A DNA stretch of 53,795 nucleotides from JBCBKZ01 sp039026975 (GTDB lineage: Bacteria; Bacteroidota; Bacteroidia; J057): NCBI GenBank assembly GCA_039026975.1, contig JBCCLI010000002.1, forward strand, positions 1-53,795. The letters are read 5' to 3'. Made by a program: the position numbers and the translations under genes. This document shows, piece after piece, positions 42,780-52,654 of this stretch. The notes below the pieces were generated by a model. That model ran no database searches. It saw only the letters and a list, made by a program, of their open reading frames with translations, and was not told the DNA's origin. Each line of letters begins with the position of its first letter. The stretch's first letter is position 1.

Positions 42780-45700
42780 ATGCGAACTACAACCTCTACT
42801 GCAATCATATATTCGGACTTCCGGTCCACTAATATTCTATTTTTACTATTCTTCTGGACCTTTGTGGGACTTAGCTCCCTTTCTGCCCAAGAAATTTGTG
42901 GGAATGGGGTGGATGATGATAATAATGGTTTCGTAGACGAGTACTGCGCTGTACCAGCGATTACCTGTAGCAGTGGCTCCACAGCTCCAGATCTAAATGT
43001 ACCTTCTGGAACCCCCTTTATTTTTAATACGTACTACCCCGCGCCTTCGGGAGGGGAAACTACTGTCTCTGAGGGAAGTACTTCTATCCCCGTAGATGCA
43101 GGGGCAGTTTTAGGGAATGATCCTATTATGCAGGGAGACCTGGTTCTGATTATTCAAATGCAAGGAGCCACCCTCAATATTGGAGACCAAGATGAACTGG
43201 ATACTCCTGGGGGTAATGGAGACTATGGAGATGGAGATGGGGGAAAAGACAGACAAGGAATTCTCACCAGTGAATTTACCGCAGGTATATATGAGTTTGC
43301 CTTTGCAAGTAATGGGGTGACAGGAGGAGTTGTTGATATAGTGTCCCCCCTAAGAAATACCTATTCAAATAGTGATAACATAACGGGAGGGCTAGGGATC
43401 AGAAGGTACCAGGTAGTGAGAATTCCCAGGTATAACAATCTAAATGTACCTGCTGGTGCTACCCTTACTGGTAGTCCATGGGATGGTAGAAGGGGAGGGA
43501 TAGTAGCCGCAGAAGTAATTGGGACTATGACCATTAATGGGATCATTGATATGACAGGAAGAGGGTTTAGAGGGGGACATCGTTTTAGCGATACAGAATT
43601 CGGCTATAAAGGAGAAGGCTTGGCGGGAAGACCGCCTTATGTATACAGCCAGGTAGCAGGTGGATTAGCAGGTAGTAGTGGCTATCCAGGTACTGCCTTA
43701 GGCTTAGGGGCAGCAGGGAATGCTGGCGGAGGACCCAGAGAAGTGGATTCCGGTGGGGGAGGAGGTGCAGGTGCAGGTGATGGTGGTGATGGTGGCGTAG
43801 GGCCCTTTGGGTCTACAGATCCAAGAAATAATGCCCCTTACCAAGCGAAAGGGGGAGCAGGAATAGCTGACGCAGGGGATAGACTCATCCTTGGTGGTGG
43901 CGGCGGTGGGGGAAATGCCGATAATGTAGGATTTACAGAAGTAGCAGCCAGTGGGGGAGCTGGCGGAGGAATCATCATCCTACGGGCGAATGCTGTGGTG
44001 GGGAATGGCTTCATAAGAGCTAATGGGGAAGGAGGAGAAACCCAGCCACAAGAGGGAGCCGGTGGGGGTGGTGGCGGTGGATCTATCTTGATATATTCTA
44101 ACTCTACGAATTTAAATACCCTTATCATAGAAGCCCAAGGAGGAGAAGGCCACAGCACCCAGTTGCATACAGGAGGTGGTGATGGCGGCGGGGGCGGTGG
44201 CGGCGGCGGAAGGGTACTTCTCATGCATCCTGCGGGTAATCCCGTAAGTGCTATTGCCTCCGTAAGTGGTGGCCCCGCAGGACGTGGTGGCAGGTGGTTT
44301 TTCTCAGGTGGTTCAGATACCCATGAAGATGGACTGAATGGTGCCCCTGGATTTGTAGCGGAAGTCCCTCCCCCTCCTCCCTTTTCATGTCCGGAAGAGT
44401 GTGGGGATGGCATAGATAATGACGGGGATGGCCTGATAGATGACTTAGATCCAGACTGCCCAGCTTACACACCTTCAGAGCCATCATGTGATGATCCTCT
44501 CATTACCTATTATATGCCCACCGTTTGGAAAAACACAAATAGAGGTAGGCCACAGGCATTAATTATTTCTACTGAATTTGCGCAGGCAAATGTAAGCATA
44601 GAAACAGCAGATGGGGTGTCATTTGTGAGGAATGTAAATGTAGTAGTAGGAACACCTGTTTTTGTGAATCTCCCTAATGATATAGTAGAGAGTAATAATG
44701 TAGCTAGTGTGGAAAGGAATAAAGGCCTCATTATCAGGTCTGATTTTCCTATCAATGCAGCTTACCTGGTTAATAATAATAGTAATAAGGTCATTCTCTC
44801 AATAAAAGGAACCGCTTCCTTAGGAAAAGCATTTAGGGTAGTTTCTCCTACCAGGATCTCCAATGGGAATGCGGCAGAACGGCAGTTTGTCTCTGTAATG
44901 GCTTCTGAAGATAATACCCAAATTACCTTTAGTGATAGTCCTTTTGCCTTACAAGGCGTAACGCTCCCCCTTTCCATCACCTTAAATAGAGGGGAAACCT
45001 ACATGCTGAAAACCCAGGAAGGGAGTGGGGCGCAGCTCCAGGGACCTTTGGGGATGCTGATTACCTCAGATAAACCCATCACCATCAATACCGGATGCCA
45101 ACATATGCAGGCAGCAGGTACCACCAGTAAAGAGGGGGGGATGGACCAAGCCATCCCTTTCGAGCGTTTAGGGACAGAGTATGTCTGTATTAGAGGTGGA
45201 ATTAATGCCGTTCAAGACTACGTCATCGTAATGGGGGTGGAGAATAATACCAATATCTTCCTGGATGGGAACCCCAATCCAATAGCTAAAATAGATGCCG
45301 GGACAGCATTTGAGGTGAGTATTACAGGAAATTTAGGAGATCCCCATCATATACGTGCTAATAAACCGATTTATGCTTACCACGTTTCAGGCCTTGGTGG
45401 TGGGGGAGAGTTTGGGATGTCCATTCTTCCCCCCGTAAATCCCTATGGCTGTGTGGGAAGTAAGTATAGTGAGTTTTTAAAATTCCCCGGAATTACTAAC
45501 CATGCCTATGCCATAGTGCCTAACTCAGGTCTGGCTAGCTTACGCCTGAATGGAAACCAGTATACCGCCCTGGCTACCGCTAATCCCGTACCGGGACTGA
45601 CAGACTACTCTGTAGTAAACTTTGAAAATAATGACTTATTAAATGGGATCAATGTTATCCAGAGTTCAGAAGCCCTCCACCTAGGCTTACTTGTAGGGAA

Positions 45701-48359
45701 CAGTGGGGATGGAGGAACCTATGGATTCTTCACAGAATATCAGGCTAAAGTCAAAGCCCTGGATCCTGACATCTTATTACCCACGGAGTATTATTTGGTG
45801 GATACTGTATGCGCAGAGGAGGAGCTTACCCATACGTTATTGGTAGAGAGTTGTGATCCTTTCCATGAGATCATAGGGGTAGAAGGCGCCGTAGGAACAG
45901 TAGATTTTCAGGCAGGAAGCCTAACCTTAACCTACACAGCACCTTCAGACTCCATGCTGGATATATTTAAGGTGAGATTTAGAAATGGGCTTGGACTTAC
46001 CGGGCAAGTCTGTTTAGGCATATATGTAGCACCTAAACCTGAGCCTACAATCAGCCCGGATACTACTATATGTGAGGGAGAATCTACTCCGCTACTGGCT
46101 ACAGGTGGGATTTCCTACAGTTGGGACAATGCCTCCTTTTTGTCTGATCCGGCTATCCCAAATCCAGTAGCTACCCCTACAGATTCCACCCTGTTTACTG
46201 TTACCGTCACCAATGAATTTCAGTGTACAGAAACTGACAGTATCAACGTATTTGTAAATGTGGCACCAAATATTTCTGCAGGTAATGATACCAGTATTTG
46301 TGAGGGAGAAAGTATTCCCCTTCAGGCCACCGGGGGAGTTACCTATGCATGGTCCCCAGCAGATGTACTATCAGATAGTAGCATAGCTAATCCTATAGCT
46401 AGTCCACTTACTACTACCACATTTACAGTAGTAGGCAGAGATAATGCTGGTTGTGAGAATACAGATGAGATAGAGGTCAGCCTCACACCAGCTCCTGTGA
46501 TAGAGGCCGGTACTGACACCACTATATGTATGGGGGATACACTTCAACTACAAGCTGGAGGTGGACAGACATACCTGTGGGATACTGATCCGGCCTTGAG
46601 TGATACAGGTATTCCCAATCCATTAGGCTTCCCTAATGCTGATCTTACCTTTTATGTTACAGGTACGGATGTAAATGGATGTGTAGGAAGAGATTCTGTT
46701 CAGATTCAGGTATTATCTCTTCCTATTCCTACCATCAGCCCTGATACGGCAGTTTGTGAAGGAGATAGACTACAGTTACAAGCAGGAGGCGGGATAAGCT
46801 ATGTATGGTCTCCTACTACCGGCCTCACGGCTACTGATGTAGCTAGCCCAGGTCTTTTACCTGTCTCTACTACCAGGTATATAGTAGAAGTTACAGATGT
46901 AAATGGTTGCTCGGATACCATTAGTACATTAGTAGAAGTATTTCCCATTCCTACTGCTTTTGCGGGAGAAGATAGGGGTATATGTGAAGGAGAAGTTCTA
47001 CAGCTTGAGGGATCAGGAGGAAATACATTTGAGTGGACTCCAGCAAACCTCCTCTCAGATCCTACCATTCCTAATCCTACAGCCGGACTAACCGCAGACC
47101 AACAATTTATTCTACAAGTATCTAATGCTGCTGGCTGTGATGATACGGATACAGTTACTATCACCCTAAATCCTTTGCCTGTCATTACTGCAGAGGCTGA
47201 TGTAGATGTGTGTAGAGGTTCTGACGTTACCCTTGGCGTTACTGGAGGACTAACGTATTCCTGGAGCCCCCAACAGGGACTTTCTGACCCTGCTAGTGCT
47301 AATCCAGCTGCCAGTCCCATCCAAAATACAGTCTATATAGTGGTAGGGACGGATGTAAATGGGTGCAGTTCTCAGGATAGCCAAAGAGTTTCTATTCTTG
47401 CTCTCCCTACCCTGGATGCAGGCGTAGATGCAGCTATCTGTGAAGGAGAATCTACTGTCTTAACAGCTTCCGGTGCGCTTTCCTATGTCTGGACGCCAGC
47501 TACTACCTTATCTGATAATCAAGCTGCCACTCCCCTGGCTACTCCTCCTACTACAACTACCTACCTCTTAGAAGGGCCAGGAGCTAATGGATGTATAGGA
47601 AGAGACAGTGTGCAGGTCATCGTAAGTCCCAGGCCTGAAGGGAGAATTATAGGGGACACCTTATTATGTATTGGGGATAGAACAGAACTTACAGGTGGAG
47701 GTGCTGAGCAGTATACTTGGTCAGGAGGAACTACTGCTCCCCAGATTTCTGTAGCCCCGCCTGTAGATACACCTGTATGGATGATACCAGAGACCCAGGG
47801 GTGTGTAGGAGATACTGTTTTTAGCACGATAAGGGTATTCTCTTATCCAGATGCTTTCTTTACTATTAGCGAGTCAGAAGGGTTTGCCCCTTTGGAAGTT
47901 ACTTTTGCTAATAATTCTCAAGGAGCTACCTCCTACTTATGGGATTTTGGGGATGGAAATACCTCTACGGAGACCTCACCTACTCACATATTTACGCGTA
48001 AAGGCCAGTTTGTAGTAAACCTTTTAGCCTTAAATGAAGGTAAATGTACTGACTCTGTCTCTTTCAGCTTTATTGAAGTATTTGGTGCTACCTTTTATTT
48101 ACCTAATGCCTTTAGCCCAAATAATGATGGGAACAATGATCTGTTTCTAGTGCCTTCTGTAGGGCTAGAGCGTATTTCTATCACAATTTTTGATAGATGG
48201 GGGAGGGTGATTACAAGCTCTAATGAGCTGACATTCAGTTGGGACGGTACATCTGATGGTATTTTATTACCTGAGGGAACCTATGTTATTCAGGTGGAGG
48301 GAGTTAGTACAAATGGCGAGAAAATCAGTAGGACAGGTAGTATTACCCTTTTTAGGTGA
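42780..48359 (+). CDS. giant T9SS-secreted surface protein (IgGFc-binding-like, Ig-like repeats, PKD, type-B sorting domain)
   Basis: An 1859-residue secreted protein with signal peptide (about 1-36, ending SAQ). A cysteine-flanked metal-binding motif CGNGVDDDNNGFVDEYC lies at 40-56, and a second one, ECGDGIDNDGDGLIDD, at about 540-555 (thrombospondin-3/MopE-like acidic repeats). A very Gly-rich region lies at about 287-520. An IgGFc-binding-protein-like domain follows at about 577-990 (YYMPTVWKNTNRG start). Eight Ig-like repeats occupy about 1087-1685, a PKD domain about 1690-1768 (SYLWDFGDGNTS) and a type-B T9SS domain the end (YLPNAFSPNNDGNND, IFDRWGRVI, LPEGTYVIQVEG). The whole points to export by the gliding/T9SS secreton and attachment or adhesion at the surface. 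It probably binds polysaccharide or cells, but the target is unknown. Confidence 0.88.
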   Translation: MRTTTSTAIIYSDFRSTNILFLLFFWTFVGLSSLSAQEICGNGVDDDNNGFVDEYCAVPAITCSSGSTAPDLNVPSGTPFIFNTYYPAPSGGETTVSEGSTSIPVDAGAVLGNDPIMQGDLVLIIQMQGATLNIGDQDELDTPGGNGDYGDGDGGKDRQGILTSEFTAGIYEFAFASNGVTGGVVDIVSPLRNTYSNSDNITGGLGIRRYQVVRIPRYNNLNVPAGATLTGSPWDGRRGGIVAAEVIGTMTINGIIDMTGRGFRGGHRFSDTEFGYKGEGLAGRPPYVYSQVAGGLAGSSGYPGTALGLGAAGNAGGGPREVDSGGGGGAGAGDGGDGGVGPFGSTDPRNNAPYQAKGGAGIADAGDRLILGGGGGGGNADNVGFTEVAASGGAGGGIIILRANAVVGNGFIRANGEGGETQPQEGAGGGGGGGSILIYSNSTNLNTLIIEAQGGEGHSTQLHTGGGDGGGGGGGGGRVLLMHPAGNPVSAIASVSGGPAGRGGRWFFSGGSDTHEDGLNGAPGFVAEVPPPPPFSCPEECGDGIDNDGDGLIDDLDPDCPAYTPSEPSCDDPLITYYMPTVWKNTNRGRPQALIISTEFAQANVSIETADGVSFVRNVNVVVGTPVFVNLPNDIVESNNVASVERNKGLIIRSDFPINAAYLVNNNSNKVILSIKGTASLGKAFRVVSPTRISNGNAAERQFVSVMASEDNTQITFSDSPFALQGVTLPLSITLNRGETYMLKTQEGSGAQLQGPLGMLITSDKPITINTGCQHMQAAGTTSKEGGMDQAIPFERLGTEYVCIRGGINAVQDYVIVMGVENNTNIFLDGNPNPIAKIDAGTAFEVSITGNLGDPHHIRANKPIYAYHVSGLGGGGEFGMSILPPVNPYGCVGSKYSEFLKFPGITNHAYAIVPNSGLASLRLNGNQYTALATANPVPGLTDYSVVNFENNDLLNGINVIQSSEALHLGLLVGNSGDGGTYGFFTEYQAKVKALDPDILLPTEYYLVDTVCAEEELTHTLLVESCDPFHEIIGVEGAVGTVDFQAGSLTLTYTAPSDSMLDIFKVRFRNGLGLTGQVCLGIYVAPKPEPTISPDTTICEGESTPLLATGGISYSWDNASFLSDPAIPNPVATPTDSTLFTVTVTNEFQCTETDSINVFVNVAPNISAGNDTSICEGESIPLQATGGVTYAWSPADVLSDSSIANPIASPLTTTTFTVVGRDNAGCENTDEIEVSLTPAPVIEAGTDTTICMGDTLQLQAGGGQTYLWDTDPALSDTGIPNPLGFPNADLTFYVTGTDVNGCVGRDSVQIQVLSLPIPTISPDTAVCEGDRLQLQAGGGISYVWSPTTGLTATDVASPGLLPVSTTRYIVEVTDVNGCSDTISTLVEVFPIPTAFAGEDRGICEGEVLQLEGSGGNTFEWTPANLLSDPTIPNPTAGLTADQQFILQVSNAAGCDDTDTVTITLNPLPVITAEADVDVCRGSDVTLGVTGGLTYSWSPQQGLSDPASANPAASPIQNTVYIVVGTDVNGCSSQDSQRVSILALPTLDAGVDAAICEGESTVLTASGALSYVWTPATTLSDNQAATPLATPPTTTTYLLEGPGANGCIGRDSVQVIVSPRPEGRIIGDTLLCIGDRTELTGGGAEQYTWSGGTTAPQISVAPPVDTPVWMIPETQGCVGDTVFSTIRVFSYPDAFFTISESEGFAPLEVTFANNSQGATSYLWDFGDGNTSTETSPTHIFTRKGQFVVNLLALNEGKCTDSVSFSFIEVFGATFYLPNAFSPNNDGNNDLFLVPSVGLERISITIFDRWGRVITSSNELTFSWDGTSDGILLPEGTYVIQVEGVSTNGEKISRTGSITLFR
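46038..47837 (+). repeat. eight tandem Ig-like coding repeats in the giant surface gene
   Basis: The region encodes about eight units of roughly 75 residues. Each begins with a variant of DTTICEGES.LQATGG (ICEGES, ICMGDT, VCEGDR, ICEGEV, VCRGSD, ICEGES, LCIGDR) and continues with a Y.W.P...LSD......P.A.P...T.Y.V.....GC motif. The sequence has diverged, so the repeats are clearer at protein than DNA level. A Cys near each start and a second Cys near each end suggest a disulphide per domain. Confidence 0.8.
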
Positions 48360-48494
48360 TAATTTTTGAAAATTATTACGATATTATTTTATGAGAAATC
48401 GAATATTTTCATTCCTGTGTAATGAAAAAGAGTGAACATATTATCTGCCAACATACTTTATATGCAAATTAGCTTCGGAAACAAAAACTAACGC

Positions 48495-49355
48495 ATGAGT
48501 TCGAAGCTATCAAATACCCCCAGGCAAGTTACAAGTACCAAAACAGATATCCAGATTAAAGCTACGCATATAGCATACGGAGCTATAATCTTGAGCATAC
48601 TCCTCACTGTAACCATGGTAGCCACTAAACAGCTTCATGATGACAGACCCGTTCCTAAGCAGGAAAGTGTTACGCATTTATATCCTGCTAGCCCACAGCT
48701 AGCTAGGTTACAGAAAGAGAAATCTCCTACGGAAGAGCTTAGGTCCGTACCTTCAAGCACACAGTCAGAAGAACTCCCCAAGCCTAAGCTTGGATCTTCT
48801 GTAAGTTGGGGAAGTATGGATTTTAGTTGGTTTTCTGGTATGGGCAGTATTATCTGGCATACCTCCAATGAGCAGAATACAAGATATTTTGAAGTGGAAA
48901 GATCCACAGATGCTAAAACATATGGCTCTATCATTAAGCTTACACCTTCAAAGGCAAAGGCAGAGTATGGATATTCTTATTATGATAAGTCCCTGGGAAC
49001 CTTAGGAATGCCAAGGGTCTATTACAGGATCAGGCATGTAGGATTAGATGGTAAAGAGATAGTGAGTGATCCCATTAAAGTAGACATTCCTGCAAAGGCA
49101 GGACTCTATGCCAGGCTGATGGAACTCGAAAGTGGACATGTGAAGGTTCAGTGTGCAGCAGATAAATCTCTGCAGATGAATCTGAAAATACATAATAACC
49201 TTGGAGAAGAAATACTCCATAAATCCATAGAAGCTAATCCAGAAGCCTTTACCCTTTCCCTGAAGTCTGCAAAGTTGGTGGAAGGGCAGTATTACCTGAC
49301 CTTAACAGATAATGACCAGACAGTAGTAACTGAATCATTCCAAATAACAGATTAA
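48495..49355 (+). CDS. membrane-anchored protein with fibronectin-like and T9SS-tail-like regions
   Basis: A 286-residue protein. One hydrophobic helix (about 27-43, YGAIILSILLTVTMVAT) follows a 26-residue hydrophilic N-terminus, which looks like an anchor and not a cleavable signal. A low-complexity linker (44-95) follows. About 120-195 reads like the beta-sandwich often found before T9SS tails (TRYFEVERSTDAKTYGSI, YYRIRHVGLDGKEIVSD), and about 200-286 resembles a T9SS type-A tail (LQMNLKIHNNLGEEI, LVEGQYYLTLTDNDQTVVTESFQI). No other function can be assigned. It lies 135 nt downstream of the giant surface gene and may be its partner. Confidence 0.55.
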   Translation: MSSKLSNTPRQVTSTKTDIQIKATHIAYGAIILSILLTVTMVATKQLHDDRPVPKQESVTHLYPASPQLARLQKEKSPTEELRSVPSSTQSEELPKPKLGSSVSWGSMDFSWFSGMGSIIWHTSNEQNTRYFEVERSTDAKTYGSIIKLTPSKAKAEYGYSYYDKSLGTLGMPRVYYRIRHVGLDGKEIVSDPIKVDIPAKAGLYARLMELESGHVKVQCAADKSLQMNLKIHNNLGEEILHKSIEANPEAFTLSLKSAKLVEGQYYLTLTDNDQTVVTESFQITD

Positions 49356-49789
49356 TTACAGCTTCGCTCGTCAGGTAATAAGATTGATACAGCCTATTCA
49401 TCGGCTATTATCAATATTTTAACGAATTCTAACGTACCCCAAAGACCTTTTTTTCGTAGAATTAAAAACAAATTAGGCAATAGAGGTTCCTATGGAAAAG
49501 TAAGCAGTAAAAAAGGTGAACCTTTACCCTTAAATTTTACAAGGTAAAAAAATATGAATTTCGTACTTTGACAGGCTCATCTTTGCAACTACTTTTGAGT
49601 ATAACAAAAAATAAAAAGTACATATAAAGAGTTAGGGTTGATGTGTGGTTGAAAGGCGTTCCGCAATTATAGCGGGCGCCTTTTTCGGTTTAGAACATCC
49701 CCTTTCATGGAGGCGTTATACAGTAGCCTTAATAAAAGAGAATTTTAGGTGGGATACCCTTACTATTGTAGCGTTATATAATTCAAGGA
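49356..49789. other. 434-base non-coding region with an isolated terminator
   Basis: No protein-like ORF is seen; the forward frame crossing 49645-49893 is a shadow of the lipoprotein gene start. The region holds a potential long-range aggttc/gaacct pairing (about 49485-49530), A/T-rich sequence with short repeats of ttaccctt/aaggtaa, and a strong forward terminator at 49651-49685. The terminator is almost 300 nt past the previous stop codon, so either a long 3' UTR or a small RNA lies upstream. No known RNA family is recognised. Confidence 0.45.
49651..49685 (+). terminator. strong rho-independent terminator
   Basis: aaaggcg (49652-49658) pairs with the cgccttt at 49677-49683, and an inner ccgc/gcgg stem extends the helix. 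A run of five T starts at 49681. It lies far downstream of the preceding gene (stop at 49355) and about 105 nt before the next ATG. Confidence 0.85.
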
Positions 49790-51286
49790 ATGAAAAAAAG
49801 CAGTTGGCTTTTATTGTTCCTGGCTTTCAGTATCTTTTCTTGTTCCGTCATAGAAGACGTAGAAAACCTCAGCCCGCCAGCGTGGGAACCTGATTTTTCC
49901 TTTCCTTTAGTAGACACGGATGTGACAGTGAATGAACTACTAGATGAGTGGGATACGCAAAGAAACATAAAGGTAGATGAAAATGGGTTGCTATTTATTT
50001 CTCAGCAAGCCGATATATTTTCAGTTGACGGAGAGGGGATTTATGAAATTCCCGACCTCCTCATACCCGTTATAGATACCGCTCTAGTAGGCCCAAACCC
50101 ATTTCAAGACATAGAGCTATTTACCCTCAAAGAGGGAAGTATGGAATATGCCATAGATCTCAGTCTGGTAGGAGAACACGTGATAACCCTACTCATAGAA
50201 AACATTACTTCAAGTGATGGGGTATTCACGCGGGAGATTAGAGGAAGCGGTCCAGGTAGGCTAGAAGGCGTATGGGATTTAGGCAGAAGTAATTTTGACT
50301 TTAGGGAAGACAGTATCCGCATTAGCTATACAGCTGATCATGTACCTACCGGCCAGAGAATTATGGTATTCCCTTTTTCCCTGAACTTAACTGATATGGA
50401 CTTTTCTTACGCCCAGGGATATTTTGGTCAGCACCAGTTCGAAGTGAGTGCTGATACCATAGAATTAGACAGCCTTGGGGATGAGATAGATATAGAGTAT
50501 ATGCTATCACAGGCTGAGTTATCACTTACTACTACTAACTCTTTTGGTATTCCTGTTCGCTTAGCGATAGACAACTTCAACTTGGTGACTGAAGAGGGAG
50601 AAACGCTTGGAATAGAAAGCGAGGTTATCTCCAACGGAATTGATTTTAACTACCCTACACTAGAAGAGATAGGGCAAGAAAAAACTACCTCCATCATCCT
50701 AAATGAGCAGAATTCCAATATTCATACTGCCCTATCTTTACAGCCAAAGGTAATCAGGTATGGTTTAAGCGCTATGGCGCATCCTGAAAATGATCCTGAA
50801 GAAAGGGGATTTATTACAGATACGTCCCATATAGATGTATCCATGGACGTATACGTACCCTTGTATGGGAGTATCCGGCAATTTTCTCGAACAGATACCT
50901 TCTCACTTTCTCTTGAGGATCTGGATATGGGGAGGTACGCAAGATTCAAAATCATAGGAGATAATGAGATCCCCTTAGACATCTTCCTTCAAGGATACTT
51001 CCTGGATGAGCAGGACCAAATCATAGACTCCTTAGTAAATACACCCTTCGCTGTGTTAGAATCGCCAGATGTAGACGCTAATGGGGAGGTTATAGAAAGT
51101 AAACGGACAGAATCCTTTATAGAAATCCAAGAGGCCAAGTTCAACAGGCTCACCCAGACAAGCTCTATGGTGCTAAGGTATACGCTAGCTACTGGAGAAA
51201 ATGGAACTGCAGCTGCCAAATTCTTATCAGATAGTAAACTAGACGTTAAAATAGGCCTCCAAATAGGGGTACAAAATCCTGACTAA
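49790..51286 (+). CDS. large lipoprotein of unknown function
   Basis: A 498-residue predicted lipoprotein (MKKSSWLLLFLAFSIFSC, lipidated Cys18). The mature part is acidic and beta-rich without recognisable catalytic motifs. It begins ENLSPPAWEPDFSFPLVDTDVTVNEL, a pattern seen at the start of several Bacteroidota surface lipoproteins, including the SusE/SusF-like class. It looks like an elongated beta-sandwich protein. It is 34 nt upstream of the DUF5723 gene and is probably cotranscribed with it, so the two may form a surface complex. Confidence 0.75.
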   Translation: MKKSSWLLLFLAFSIFSCSVIEDVENLSPPAWEPDFSFPLVDTDVTVNELLDEWDTQRNIKVDENGLLFISQQADIFSVDGEGIYEIPDLLIPVIDTALVGPNPFQDIELFTLKEGSMEYAIDLSLVGEHVITLLIENITSSDGVFTREIRGSGPGRLEGVWDLGRSNFDFREDSIRISYTADHVPTGQRIMVFPFSLNLTDMDFSYAQGYFGQHQFEVSADTIELDSLGDEIDIEYMLSQAELSLTTTNSFGIPVRLAIDNFNLVTEEGETLGIESEVISNGIDFNYPTLEEIGQEKTTSIILNEQNSNIHTALSLQPKVIRYGLSAMAHPENDPEERGFITDTSHIDVSMDVYVPLYGSIRQFSRTDTFSLSLEDLDMGRYARFKIIGDNEIPLDIFLQGYFLDEQDQIIDSLVNTPFAVLESPDVDANGEVIESKRTESFIEIQEAKFNRLTQTSSMVLRYTLATGENGTAAAKFLSDSKLDVKIGLQIGVQNPD

Positions 51287-51320
51287 TATTCATACTTCTC
51301 GTTTTTAGCATTTAATACTC

Positions 51321-52625
51321 ATGAAGAGACTTATACTTTTCTTTGCCCTGGTATGCGCTATTTTATCAGGATTTTCCCAGCAAGAATTAGGCTTATATTT
51401 TATGCCGGGTGCGGTACAGTCCCAACGTTATAATCCTGCCTTTCTCCAAGAAGAAAAAGTGAACTTAAGCTTGGCTAGTATAGGGATGGGCGTAGCTCAT
51501 ACTGGCTTTTCCTTCGGGGATATTATATTTCCGGTACCCGGGTCTACCGAAACCCAGTTAAATGTAGAGAGCGCCCTTAGGGTAATGGATGAGCAAAATC
51601 ACTTCCGCTTTCAGACATCAGTGGATGTATTAAACCTAAGTGTGAGATTGAGAGGTTTGCAGATAGGGTTTGGGTATCAGGCTAAAGCAGATGCTCTCCT
51701 TCAGTATCCAAAAACACTTGCCCAACTAGCCTGGGGCGGAAATACGCAGTTTGTCGGGAATGAGATCAATATAGCACCAAGTTTTCAGATACAGGGATAC
51801 CATGAATTCTCCCTTTCTGCAGGGTGGAAAGTAGGGAGAATTTTCCAAGGGGGACTACGAATGAAATACTTGGTTGGCCTTGCTAACCTATCCACGGCGA
51901 ATCAAGACGCAACTATCTTTACAGATGCTAATAATTATGCTACCACTGTCAGTACAGATTATGTAATACAGAGTAGTATGATAGACATGGGATCTCCAGA
52001 AGCGTTTGCGGTTAGCATAAGTCCACAAGCCTTTACACAAAATACCGGCTATGGGATAGATGCAGGGGCAGTTATTCAACTGACCAAAAAACTGTCTATA
52101 GCTATCAGTGGGGTAAATATACTTAGCAACATCAATTGGCAGGACTCTGTCAGCCAATTTACCAGCAGGGGTACCTACACATTTAGTGGCTTAGATGCTG
52201 CGGAAGCTATTACTGGAGGCGAGATAGAAACAGAGTCTGTATTAGATTCCATATCCTCTCGCTTAGAGTTTACAGAGACTAATGATCCATATATTACCCA
52301 GGTACCTACCCAGATATATGCAAGTGCACATTTTCAGCCCATTAACACCTTTAGGTTGGGAGCACTCATCTTTCAAGAATGGTATAGAGGGAGGCAATTT
52401 CCTGGGATGATGCTTAGTGCCAATAAAGACCTTGGAAAAATAGTTACTGCTGGCCTTACCTACTCCATGCGTACACGAAGCTTTGATAATCTAGGAGCTA
52501 ATGTTCTTCTAAGAGGAGGGCCTGTGGTAATGTTTCTGGTGACAGATAACTTCACAGCCTTACTTACCCCTAGATCCGCGAGAGAGATAAACTTTAGGTG
52601 GGGAATGAATATAGCTATCAAATAG
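51321..52625 (+). CDS. DUF5723-family outer-membrane protein
   Basis: A 434-residue protein with a signal peptide (about 1-20, ending SGFSQ). The N-terminus ELGLYFMPGAVQSQRYNPAF is typical of DUF5723/PorP-like Bacteroidota outer-membrane barrels. The remainder alternates hydrophobic strands and loops (VRLRGLQIGFGYQAKADALL, FSLSAGWKVG, GGLRMKYLVGLANL) and ends on a short strand, ARSAREINFRWGMNIAIK-like. Its role is unknown; family members have been linked with surface assembly but not defined. It ends at a terminator, immediately behind which a group II intron has inserted. Confidence 0.78.
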   Translation: MKRLILFFALVCAILSGFSQQELGLYFMPGAVQSQRYNPAFLQEEKVNLSLASIGMGVAHTGFSFGDIIFPVPGSTETQLNVESALRVMDEQNHFRFQTSVDVLNLSVRLRGLQIGFGYQAKADALLQYPKTLAQLAWGGNTQFVGNEINIAPSFQIQGYHEFSLSAGWKVGRIFQGGLRMKYLVGLANLSTANQDATIFTDANNYATTVSTDYVIQSSMIDMGSPEAFAVSISPQAFTQNTGYGIDAGAVIQLTKKLSIAISGVNILSNINWQDSVSQFTSRGTYTFSGLDAAEAITGGEIETESVLDSISSRLEFTETNDPYITQVPTQIYASAHFQPINTFRLGALIFQEWYRGRQFPGMMLSANKDLGKIVTAGLTYSMRTRSFDNLGANVLLRGGPVVMFLVTDNFTALLTPRSAREINFRWGMNIAIK

Positions 52626-52654
52626 TACCTGAAAATATGATTACCGTCTAGTTT

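Noticed and set aside
43838..44413. 191-residue reverse-strand ORF with many prolines
   Set aside because: It is the antisense shadow of the GGN-rich Gly segment of the giant surface gene (GGN read backwards gives CCN, proline). It has no plausible domain.
46799..47320. 173-residue reverse-strand ORF
   Set aside because: It lies fully inside the Ig-like repeat region of the giant gene, with repeated composition inherited from that gene.
49645..49893. 82-residue forward ORF containing the terminator
   Set aside because: It crosses a strong terminator and overlaps the lipoprotein start in another frame; no protein-like features.
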